From Clostridiales bacterium (GTDB lineage: Bacteria > Bacillota > Clostridia > Oscillospirales > Oscillospiraceae), in contig JAJPXR010000094.1 of the NCBI GenBank assembly GCA_021205375.1, positions 1 through 11,734 on the forward strand: a stretch of 11,734 nucleotides of DNA. The letters are read 5' to 3'. A program made the position numbers and the translations under genes. Shown here in pieces: positions 1 through 5,925 of the stretch. Below the pieces are notes generated by a model. The model saw only the letters and a program-made list of their open reading frames with translations. It was not told where the DNA came from and ran no database searches. Positions within the stretch are counted from its first letter, which is position 1; the number at the start of each line of letters is the position of its first letter.

Positions 1-165
1 GCGCAAATGCAGGGAGCTATGGCCCTTTCGGGCCATGCGAGTCGCAAAGGGGAGGAGGGCCGCCGCCTTTAGGCGGTGGCGCAGGGAGGGGCAAAGCCCC
101 GGAAGTGCCGCTTGACGGCGGAGGGGTTTTCAGCTAAGAGCTAACATAGAAAGAAGCGAACCACA
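1..165. repeat. Non-coding leader made of consecutive GC-rich hairpins
   Basis: This stretch before the first gene holds four short inverted repeats in a row: ATGGCCC (19-25) with GGGCCAT (30-36), a 9-bp GCCGCCGCC/GGCGGTGGC stem (59-67 with 72-80, one G-T pair), GGGGC/GCCCC (88-92 with 96-100), and GCCG/CGGC (107-110 with 116-119). It ends with CAGCTAAGAGCTAAC (131-145), which resembles the GCTAAC-rich repeats at 10339-10520. I read it as a dispersed intergenic repeat. A frame stays open from base 2 to a TGA at about 113, but its translation is Arg/Ala-rich with no recognisable family. A weak promoter candidate is TTGACG (112-117), then 17 bases and TAAGAG (135-140); its -10 is poor. Confidence 0.5.
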
Positions 166-1365
166 ATGGAACAAAACTTATACGCACAGCTCAGCAGCCT
201 TCTGGTCTACCGGGGGCTGCTCCAATTAAAGCCAGTCAGCGCCCTGCAAACCCTGCTGAAAAATCTGGAGGCTGGCGAGGCCAAAGTGGACGACTACGCC
301 AACGTCTTTTACGCCCTGACCGCCGAGGGCTGCGACAGCCTGGCGGAGTACCTCCACGAGCACATCCGCTACGATGAGTCCCCCTTTGCCGAGGCTGCCG
401 CCCGTGGTCAGGTCTCCGGCGTCATGGAGCGGGCCGCACGACACGACATCCAGGTGCTGCAAAACGTCTCCAACCTCCGCTGCAAAGAGCTGAAAGGCGA
501 GCTTGCCGCCCAGCAACCCTCCAGTTGGCGGACGCTGGTGGAGGAACTGCCGGAGTGGAACGTGGGCGCCGCCTTCTCCTATGAGGAACTGCTGCGGTTC
601 TACCAGATCAACGGCAGCGGCACCTTCGCCCGCTATCAGGCGTTCGTCTGGCAGGAGGGCCAGCTCTACCCGGTGCCTCACCCAGACTTCCTGCCCGAAG
701 GGTCCATGTGGGGCTACCAGCGCCAGCGGAACCAGGTCATCGAGAACACCCGCGCGCTGATGGCCGGCAAAGCGGTGAACAACGTGCTGCTCTACGGGGC
801 CAGCGGCACCGGCAAGAGCGCCACAGTCAAAGCCATGCTGGGGATGCCGGAGTTCGAGGGCCTGCGGCTCATCGAGGTCCAGAAGGAGGATCTGACCGAC
901 ATCCCCCGTCTGGTGCGCACCTTGGGCCACCGGCCCCAGAAGTTCATCATCTTCATCGACGACCTGGCCTTTGACAAGGCGGACAAGACCTTCTCCTCCC
1001 TGAAAACCATTCTGGAGGGCGGGCTGGAGCCGCGCCCCGCCAACGTGGCAGTCTACTGCACCTCCAACCGGCGGCATCTGGTCCGGCAGAACTTCTCCGA
1101 CCGCAGCGGCGACGAGGTGGACGCCAACGAGACCATCCAGGACAAAACCTCCCTGGCCGAGCGGTTTGGCCTGCGGATTTTGTTCTCCGAGCTGAACAAG
1201 GCCCAGTTTATCCAGATGGCCGAGGATCTGGCCCACGCCAAGGGCCTGAATGTGGACCACGAGACCATCCAGGCAGAGGCCGTCAGGTGGGACATCCGGC
1301 ATCCCAGCCGCAGTCCCCGCTCCGCCAACCAGTTCGTGGCCAGCATGATGGCAAAATATTGCTAA
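166..1365 (+). CDS. DUF815-type AAA+ ATP-binding protein
   Basis: This 399-residue cytoplasmic protein is an AAA+ P-loop ATPase of the DUF815 family, whose biochemical role is not established. Walker A is GASGTGKS at residues 211-218 (K217), Walker B is FIIFIDD at 260-266 (D265, D266), and a sensor-1-like stretch CTSNRR lies at 298-303 (N301). The LRLIEVQKEDL segment before Walker B and the EGGLEPRPANV segment after it are hallmarks of DUF815. Arg residues in HPSRSPRSANQF near the C-terminus could serve as sensor 2. The first about 200 residues are helical and family-specific. Length is near the family norm. An in-frame TAA at 142-144 limits the start to the ATG at 166; its ribosome binding site (AGAAAG) is weak. 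A strong terminator follows, so the gene is probably monocistronic. Family assignment is confident; the cellular role is unknown. Confidence 0.88.
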   Translation: MEQNLYAQLSSLLVYRGLLQLKPVSALQTLLKNLEAGEAKVDDYANVFYALTAEGCDSLAEYLHEHIRYDESPFAEAAARGQVSGVMERAARHDIQVLQNVSNLRCKELKGELAAQQPSSWRTLVEELPEWNVGAAFSYEELLRFYQINGSGTFARYQAFVWQEGQLYPVPHPDFLPEGSMWGYQRQRNQVIENTRALMAGKAVNNVLLYGASGTGKSATVKAMLGMPEFEGLRLIEVQKEDLTDIPRLVRTLGHRPQKFIIFIDDLAFDKADKTFSSLKTILEGGLEPRPANVAVYCTSNRRHLVRQNFSDRSGDEVDANETIQDKTSLAERFGLRILFSELNKAQFIQMAEDLAHAKGLNVDHETIQAEAVRWDIRHPSRSPRSANQFVASMMAKYC

Positions 1366-1372
1366 AGCTCAC

Positions 1373-1410
1373 CCCCCTCTCTCCTCCGGGAGAGGGGGCG
1401 TTCTTTTTTT
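1373..1410 (+). terminator. Intrinsic terminator after the DUF815 gene
   Basis: CCCCCTCTC (1373-1381) pairs perfectly with GAGAGGGGG (1390-1398). The stem can extend by a T-G and a C-G pair to a four-base loop, and TTCTTTTTTT follows at 1401-1410. It starts 7 bases after the stop codon and separates the ATPase gene from the kinase operon. No T-run lies on the other side, so it works only for the plus strand. Confidence 0.9.
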
Positions 1411-1472
1411 AGGGAAAGCCGGAAATCCTGAAAGAAATCGCATCTTTCCTGCAATTTCACAGTGAATTGCTC

Positions 1473-1501
1473 TTGCGCAACGGGAGAAAAACGGATATGA
1501 T
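1473..1501 (+). promoter_or_regulatory. Sigma-A-type promoter for the kinase-phosphatase operon
   Basis: TTGCGC (1473-1478) lies exactly 17 bases before TATGAT (1496-1501). The -10 matches the consensus in five of six positions; the -35 keeps only the TTG. The region is AT-rich against a GC-rich background. Transcription would start near 1508, giving a 5' UTR of about 70 bases. The call rests on pattern only. Confidence 0.55.
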
Positions 1502-1523
1502 ATAGTATATTGGTTTAACACCC

Positions 1524-1550
1524 CTCTGTTCGACAAATTCCGCGACAGAG
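1524..1550 (+). other. Small hairpin in the 5' UTR of the kinase gene
   Basis: CTCTGT (1524-1529) and ACAGAG (1545-1550) form a perfect 6-bp inverted repeat, with one more T-G pair possible and a 15-base spacer. It lies between the proposed promoter and the ribosome binding site. It could be an operator or an mRNA hairpin, or chance; it is too short to decide. Confidence 0.3.
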
Positions 1551-1567
1551 TTAGATAGATGCGTAAC

Positions 1568-1573
1568 AAGGAG
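1568..1573 (+). promoter_or_regulatory. Ribosome binding site of the kinase gene
   Basis: AAGGAG lies 7 bases before the ATG at 1581. This spacing is near ideal and fixes that ATG as the start, which keeps the N-terminal zinc ribbon within the protein. Confidence 0.8.
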
Positions 1574-1580
1574 TTATCAA

Positions 1581-4331
1581 ATGACCAGTGCTGATCATGT
1601 TTGCCTTTTGTGTATGAGGGAAACACCGGCGCCGCGCCAGTACCCCTGCCCATTCTGCGGCGGTGACGACCGCACACTGACCCTTTGTTCCCCGGCGCTT
1701 CCGCCCCGGACGGTTCTGGACCACCGCTATGTGGTGGGTGGCACCCTGGGTCAGGGCGGATTTGGCATCACTTACCGGGCCTATGACCTGCGGATGGGCA
1801 ACACGGTTGCCGTAAAAGAATATTTCCCCTCCTCGCTGGTGGGGCGCGATTCCTCCGTCTCCACCACCGTCACTGTCAACGCCATCAAGGGGACCCGCGC
1901 CCTGGACGAGTACGCCAGCGGTCTGCGCCATTTCCTCTTTGAGGCCCGCCGTCAGGCGAAACTGGCCTCCTCCCCCGGTGTGGTTTCCGTCACCGACTTT
2001 TTCGAGGCGAACAACACCGCCTATTACATCATGGAGTATGTGGACGGCTCCACCCTCGTCAAATACATGAAGCGCCCCCTGCCTCTGGATCAGGTGCTGG
2101 ACCTGCTGGAGCCGATCTCCGACTCCCTGGTCAGCATCCACGAGGCCGGGCTGATCCACCGGGACATCAGCCCGGACAACATCATGTGCGCTAAAAACGG
2201 CCAGCGAAAGCTGCTGGACTTCGGCGCGTCCCACAGCTTCACCGAGGAAGAGAGCACCACCGGCAACGCCACCCTGAAACACGGCTTCGCCCCGCCGGAG
2301 CAGTACGGCTCCAGCAACCTGCAAGGCCCCTGGACGGACGTGTACGCCTTCGCCGCCACGGTCTACTGGTGCCTGACCGGGAAGATCCCGCCGGACTCCA
2401 TGGACCGGAGCATCGGCGGCGACAAGCTGAAGCCCCCATCTGCTCTGGGCGCAGATGTCACGCCGGAAGCGGAGGCGGTGCTGCTGCGGGGCATGGCCCT
2501 GCCGGTCACCGCCCGGTATCAGGACATCCCCACCTTCTGGAACAAGCTGAAAAAGGCCGCCACCGGTCCGGAGCGGCTGAACATCCCGGTGCGCCCCTCT
2601 CCTGCCTTCTCTGACCCGGACGGAAAGACCATGGTGGTCACCCCCATGGAGCCGCCGGAGCGCACTAAGGTGCCGATCACCCCCATGGAAAAGCCTGGCT
2701 CCGCTGACCGCAAACCGGCAGCAAAGCCGGTGACAGTGGAGGAACCGGAACACACCGTTCTCCCGGCGGAGCAGCCGTCGGAGAATCCCCCCACTGTTTT
2801 TGCGCCCACCACACAGACGAAGCCCGATTTGCCTCCGCCCTCGGCGGAAGAGCCTCTGACAACCGTTGTGGAACCATCGGAACCGGACGATACGCCAGAG
2901 GAGCCGCTCATCTCCGAGCCGGATATCACCCTTTACCGCCCCATCGAGACCGGCGGCACATCGGAAAACGCCCCCCAGGAGCCAGAGGTATCTGTCATCA
3001 CCCGGCCGGACCGGCGTCTGCTGGCCCTGATGATCTGCGTCATCATCGTGCTGGCCGTGGCCCTGGTGTTCACGGCGGCGGTGCTGCCTCAGATGGCTTC
3101 CCCGGGCGACAGCAGTGTTGTCTCCGGTGACGTTGTCACCATTGCAGGAACGGACTACCCGCTGGACACCACCGAGCTTTATCTGACCGGGGACGGCTCC
3201 TCTGCCAGCGCCTATTCCCCTGACGGGGACGTGCTGGAGGTCTCCTACCTGACCAAGTCCGACTGGAACGCCATTTGCCAACTGACAAGCCTGAAAAAGC
3301 TGTCGATGTCAAACTGCGGTCTGACCAGTCTGGAGGGCATCTCCGCCCTGACCGAGCTGGAGGTCCTGGACGTCAGCGGCAACGACCTGAGCAGCCTCTC
3401 CGCTCTGTCCGAGCTGGACGGCCTGGTGGAACTGTACGCGGCGGGCAACAGCATCAGCGACCTCTCCCCTCTCTCCGGCCTGACCGACCTGAACGTTTTG
3501 GACCTGTCTGACAACAACATCTCCGACCCGGCCCCCTTGCAGCGGCTGTCCCATTTGACGAATCTCTCCTTGGCCGGCAACCGCCTGACGGACATCTCAA
3601 GTCTTGCTTCTCTCACCGGGCTGACCACTTTGGACCTGTCCGACAACCAACTGGAAAGCCTGTCCAGCCTCTACGCGCTCTCTGACTTGCAAGCCCTTTT
3701 CGTGGACGGCAACCCTCTGACCAACAGCCAGCTAGAATCTTTTTCCAGCCGTCTGAGTACCTGCACCCTGGACGTGGAGGTACTGGACATCCCGGACACC
3801 GTCACCATCGGCGGCAAGAGCTATTCCACCTCTCTGACCAAGCTGGACCTCAGCTCTGCCAGCCTGGGGGACGGGGACATCGACGACCTGAAATATATGG
3901 TCAACCTGACCGAGCTGGATTTGTCCGGCAACGCCATCAGCGACTTTTCCGCCGTCTCCCGGCTGTACAGTCTGACTTCGCTGACCATGAGCTACAACCG
4001 GGCGGAGGACATCTCCTGCCTTTCCGGGCTGATCCATCTAAAGACCCTCTACCTGTCCTCCAACAACATCTCTGACCTGAGTCCCATTGCGACCCTGACC
4101 GAGCTGGAGACCCTGGCCATTGGCAACAACCCCTTCACCAGCCTGGACCCGGTCAGCGGCCTGACCAATTTGACCCTGCTGGTCATGTGCGACTGCCAAA
4201 TCGACGGTCTGGAGCCGCTTTACACCCTGACCAACCTGATCGAGCTGCGCATCAGCGACAACACCTACTCTTCTGAGGAACTGGAGGCGCTGCAAACCGC
4301 GCTGCCCAAGTGTACCATCAACCTGTTCTAA
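1581..4331 (+). CDS. Transmembrane Ser/Thr protein kinase with zinc ribbon and LRR ectodomain
   Basis: This 916-residue receptor-like kinase starts with a zinc ribbon (C8, C11, C23, C26). A Hanks-type kinase domain follows at about 51-325: glycine loop GQGGFG at 57-62, VAVK lysine K79, probable helix-C glutamate E121, HRD aspartate D195, N200, DFG at 213-215 and APPEQY at 237-242. The catalytic loop reads HRDISPDN, so the usual lysine two residues after the aspartate is Ser197. A long Pro/Glu/Thr-rich linker (about 326-476) leads to one transmembrane helix (about 480-502) preceded by RPDRR, which predicts kinase inside and C-terminus outside. The exterior has 13 SDS22/internalin-like 22-residue leucine-rich repeats in two modules (about 519-732 and 741-916). 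There are no PASTA domains and no LPXTG anchor. The PP2C gene follows after 32 bases, giving the usual kinase/phosphatase pairing. The ligand and the substrates are unknown. Kinase and LRR calls are very secure; the receptor role is inferred. Confidence 0.93.
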   Translation: MTSADHVCLLCMRETPAPRQYPCPFCGGDDRTLTLCSPALPPRTVLDHRYVVGGTLGQGGFGITYRAYDLRMGNTVAVKEYFPSSLVGRDSSVSTTVTVNAIKGTRALDEYASGLRHFLFEARRQAKLASSPGVVSVTDFFEANNTAYYIMEYVDGSTLVKYMKRPLPLDQVLDLLEPISDSLVSIHEAGLIHRDISPDNIMCAKNGQRKLLDFGASHSFTEEESTTGNATLKHGFAPPEQYGSSNLQGPWTDVYAFAATVYWCLTGKIPPDSMDRSIGGDKLKPPSALGADVTPEAEAVLLRGMALPVTARYQDIPTFWNKLKKAATGPERLNIPVRPSPAFSDPDGKTMVVTPMEPPERTKVPITPMEKPGSADRKPAAKPVTVEEPEHTVLPAEQPSENPPTVFAPTTQTKPDLPPPSAEEPLTTVVEPSEPDDTPEEPLISEPDITLYRPIETGGTSENAPQEPEVSVITRPDRRLLALMICVIIVLAVALVFTAAVLPQMASPGDSSVVSGDVVTIAGTDYPLDTTELYLTGDGSSASAYSPDGDVLEVSYLTKSDWNAICQLTSLKKLSMSNCGLTSLEGISALTELEVLDVSGNDLSSLSALSELDGLVELYAAGNSISDLSPLSGLTDLNVLDLSDNNISDPAPLQRLSHLTNLSLAGNRLTDISSLASLTGLTTLDLSDNQLESLSSLYALSDLQALFVDGNPLTNSQLESFSSRLSTCTLDVEVLDIPDTVTIGGKSYSTSLTKLDLSSASLGDGDIDDLKYMVNLTELDLSGNAISDFSAVSRLYSLTSLTMSYNRAEDISCLSGLIHLKTLYLSSNNISDLSPIATLTELETLAIGNNPFTSLDPVSGLTNLTLLVMCDCQIDGLEPLYTLTNLIELRISDNTYSSEELEALQTALPKCTINLF

Positions 4332-4345
4332 GGAACCTCTGATTC

Positions 4346-4354
4346 GGGAGGAGG
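4346..4354 (+). promoter_or_regulatory. Ribosome binding site deciding a GTG start
   Basis: GGGAGGAGG lies 9 bases before GTG at 4364. The ATG at 4368 is out of frame with the phosphatase, so this strong site supports GTG as the true start. Confidence 0.8.
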
Positions 4355-4363
4355 CGAACTCCT

Positions 4364-5152
4364 GTGAATGACATCCAAAAACCGTCTGCCGGGGAACTGG
4401 CAAGCCACGCCTGCGGCACTCTGCTGAACATCGGCAGTCGGCCCGACCAGCAGGACAGCATCGCCGTCTCTGACCTGAGCGACGAGGCGCTCTATGCCCA
4501 GCGGGGAGCGCTGCTGACCCTGGCCGATGGGATGGGCGGTCTTTCCAACGGCAGCGCGGTCAGCCGTCTGCTGGTGGACGCCCTCCAGCGGGCCTTTGTC
4601 CAGCGTCCGGTGGACACTGACCCCGCCCCCTGGCTGCTGGAGTTACTGGGGGATGCCAATCGCCAGGTCAACCAAATGCTGGAGGGCAAAGCGCCCAGTG
4701 GCTCCACCCTGGTCATGGCGCTGGTGCAGGGCGACCAGCTCTACCACCTCTCTGTGGGGGACAGCCGCATTTACCTGGCCCGCGGGGAAGGGTTAATTCT
4801 CCTGAACCGGGAGCAGACCTACGGGCGCAAGCTGGACATGACCCTCCTAAAGGAGATTTTGCCCGCCAGCGCCGTGGCCAGCCATCCCCAGCGCCGCTCC
4901 CTGACCAACTACGTGGGCATGGGCGACCTGGAGGAAGTGGACCGGAACACCATTCCGCTGACGCTGCTACCGGGGGATACGGTGTTGCTGCTGTCGGACG
5001 GGGTGTTCAACACCCTTTCCGAGTTGGAGATCGCCTCCGCCCTCCGGTCTAACCCAGACACGGCGGCCATCCGCCTGGAACGAATGGTGCTGGAGCATCG
5101 TAAGCCCTACCAGGACAATTTTTCCGGCATCTTATACCGATACGGGCGATAG
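4364..5152 (+). CDS. PP2C-family Ser/Thr protein phosphatase
   Basis: This 262-residue soluble protein is a metal-dependent PP2C (PPM) phosphatase, expected to reverse phosphorylation made by the adjacent kinase. The family motifs appear in order: RPDQQDS at 26-32 (metal-binding D31), LADGMGG at 53-59 (D55, G56), SGSTL in mid-domain, VGDSR at 131-135, SDG at 211-213 (D212) and a C-terminal DN at 251-252 in place of the usual DNxT region. Length fits stand-alone bacterial PP2C enzymes of about 240-260 residues. There is no signal peptide or transmembrane helix, so it acts in the cytoplasm, on the same side as the kinase domain. The gene starts with GTG 32 bases after the kinase stop, with no terminator or promoter between them, so the two are very likely co-transcribed. 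The protein substrates cannot be read from the sequence. Confidence 0.92.
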   Translation: MNDIQKPSAGELASHACGTLLNIGSRPDQQDSIAVSDLSDEALYAQRGALLTLADGMGGLSNGSAVSRLLVDALQRAFVQRPVDTDPAPWLLELLGDANRQVNQMLEGKAPSGSTLVMALVQGDQLYHLSVGDSRIYLARGEGLILLNREQTYGRKLDMTLLKEILPASAVASHPQRRSLTNYVGMGDLEEVDRNTIPLTLLPGDTVLLLSDGVFNTLSELEIASALRSNPDTAAIRLERMVLEHRKPYQDNFSGILYRYGR

Positions 5153-5168
5153 CGCCCGAACGCAAAAC

Positions 5169-5207
5169 GAGCAGGAGACCACTCCAAAAGGACATGGTCT
5201 CCTGCTC
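5169..5207. terminator. Bidirectional terminator between phosphatase and padR genes
   Basis: A perfect 13-bp stem (5169-5181 with 5195-5207, arms GAGCAGGAGACCA and its complement) encloses a 13-base loop that can pair again as TCC-AAAA-GGA. It follows the phosphatase stop by 16 bases. On the minus strand a TTTT run follows the stem, and on the plus strand a moderately T-rich tract, so it can end both convergent transcripts. Confidence 0.82.
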
Positions 5208-5266
5208 TATTGGTTTCCTTCTCATTTGGGGTGCGCGAAGCGCACGGGCACCGCAGGGATTCCAGG

Positions 5267-5629
5267 TCAGGTCGTCTCAGGAAAATCCACCAAGTCCTCC
5301 ACATTGCGACAGAGCTGAATATACTCCTGCTTCATCTCCTCCAAGTGCTGGCGTCCCAGCGGCGTCAACCGGTAATAGTTGCGCACCCGGTTGTTTTCGG
5401 AGATGAGCTTTTCCGCTTCCTCGATGAAGCCCTGCTTTTGCAGCCGGTAAAGGACCGGATAGAGCAGCGGCATGGTATATTCGCTGTTGGTCTTGTCCTT
5501 CAACTCCTGGGTCATCTCATAGGCGTACTTCGGGCGCTCCAACAGCAGCGACATGACCACCATGGGATTGACAGCGCGCTTGAAGTAATCTTCAAAGGAA
5601 TGACCACGCGTGGTTTCGTTTGCATTCAT
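5267..5629 (-). CDS. PadR-family transcriptional regulator
   Basis: This 120-residue protein has the PadR winged helix-turn-helix fold. An N-terminal helix carries VVMSLLLERPKYAYEM (24-39), the recognition helix is MPLLYPVLYRLQKQGFI (53-69), and the wing runs into NYYRLTPLGRQHL (84-96). A short helical tail (about 97-114) would serve dimerisation. PadR proteins are usually dimeric repressors that release DNA on binding small hydrophobic or drug-like molecules. I chose the ATG at 5629 because AAAGGTGGGG lies just before it; earlier in-frame ATGs would place that site and the promoter inside the coding region. It is transcribed divergently from a MATE exporter, which suggests control of that pump and of itself. 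Family call secure; target inferred from position. Confidence 0.92.
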   Translation of the reverse strand: MNANETTRGHSFEDYFKRAVNPMVVMSLLLERPKYAYEMTQELKDKTNSEYTMPLLYPVLYRLQKQGFIEEAEKLISENNRVRNYYRLTPLGRQHLEEMKQEYIQLCRNVEDLVDFPETT

Positions 5630-5634
5630 TAATA

Positions 5635-5644
5635 CCCCACCTTT
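5635..5644 (-). promoter_or_regulatory. Ribosome binding site of padR
   Basis: On the minus strand AAAGGTGGGG ends 5 bases before the ATG at 5629. This rules out the longer in-frame reading that begins at 5689. Confidence 0.7.
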
Positions 5645-5653
5645 CAGCATTGT

Positions 5654-5682
5654 ATTATATCGAATAGTCGATGAAATTGCAA
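5654..5682 (-). promoter_or_regulatory. Strong sigma-A promoter of padR with embedded dyad
   Basis: Read on the minus strand, TTGCAA (5677-5682) is followed after exactly 17 bases by a consensus TATAAT (5654-5659). Inside the spacer lies the inverted repeat ATCGA (5659-5663), four bases, TCGAT (5668-5672). A repressor bound there would block RNA polymerase, so PadR autoregulation is the natural reading. The promoter is seen directly; the operator role is inferred. Confidence 0.75.
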
Positions 5683-5812
5683 TATACAAATGTCAGTTTC
5701 TCATCGCCTTTTGCGGTGAAATTTCATGAAATAAAACGGTTTTACGGAAATATTTTGCCGAAGTTGTGCGATTTCACCCGAAACAGCGGCGAGACTTGCG
5801 GACAAAAAAAGG

Positions 5813-5840
5813 TTGAAAAAACGGGAAATCGTAGTAAAAT
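5813..5840 (+). promoter_or_regulatory. Probable promoter of the MATE gene
   Basis: TTGAAA (5813-5818) and TAAAAT (5835-5840) are separated by 16 bases. The -10 matches the consensus at five of six positions and the -35 at four. It predicts a transcript start near 5847, just before the hairpin at 5851. Confidence 0.55.
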
Positions 5841-5850
5841 AAAATGTAAC

Positions 5851-5894
5851 CCCGGCGTAACGGACCCGCTCTCACAGCAAAACCGTTTGCCGGG
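5851..5894 (+). other. Hairpin at the 5' end of the MATE mRNA
   Basis: CCCGGC (5851-5856) pairs with GCCGGG (5889-5894), and AACGG (5859-5863) with CCGTT (5883-5887). A small GT/T internal loop separates the two parts, giving an 11-bp stem and a 19-base loop. There is no T-run after it, so it is not a simple terminator. It ends 31 bases before the start codon. It may stabilise or regulate the mRNA; I recognise no known riboswitch. Confidence 0.5.
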
Positions 5895-5925
5895 CTTATA
5901 TTATCTGTCAGTCAAAGGAGAAACT

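Larger units (their letters stand above)
5690..5925. promoter_or_regulatory. Palindrome-rich spacer with the MATE promoter and 5' UTR
   Basis: Together with 5630-5689 this is the 296-bp spacer between padR and the MATE gene. It contains overlapping palindromes TGAAATTTCA (5717-5726) and ATTTCATGAAAT (5721-5732), then TAAAAC-G-GTTTTA (5732-5744). A probable plus-strand promoter is TTGAAA (5813-5818), 16 bases, TAAAAT (5835-5840). A hairpin (5851-5894) follows in the leader, and AAAGGAG (5914-5920) is the ribosome binding site. It is much more AT-rich than the genes around it. I see no gene in it. Confidence 0.6.

Noticed and set aside
2..115. Tail of an upstream coding gene
   Set aside because: The frame is open but the translation is Arg/Ala-rich without a recognisable family, and the DNA is made of stem-loops. 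It cannot be fully excluded without sequence to the left.
226..1302. Minus-strand open frame opposite the DUF815 gene
   Set aside because: It is the antisense shadow of a well-supported ATPase with Walker motifs, and no family is recognisable.
1551..3281. Long open frame (576 codons) on the minus strand
   Set aside because: It lies wholly opposite the kinase gene, is low-complexity (Gly/Arg/His/Val), has no domain and no ribosome binding site. It is a by-product of GC-rich coding on the other strand.
5671..5925. 85-codon N-terminal extension of the MATE protein
   Set aside because: It covers the palindromes, the likely promoter and the 5' UTR hairpin, is not hydrophobic, and the ATG at 5926 has a clear AAAGGAG.
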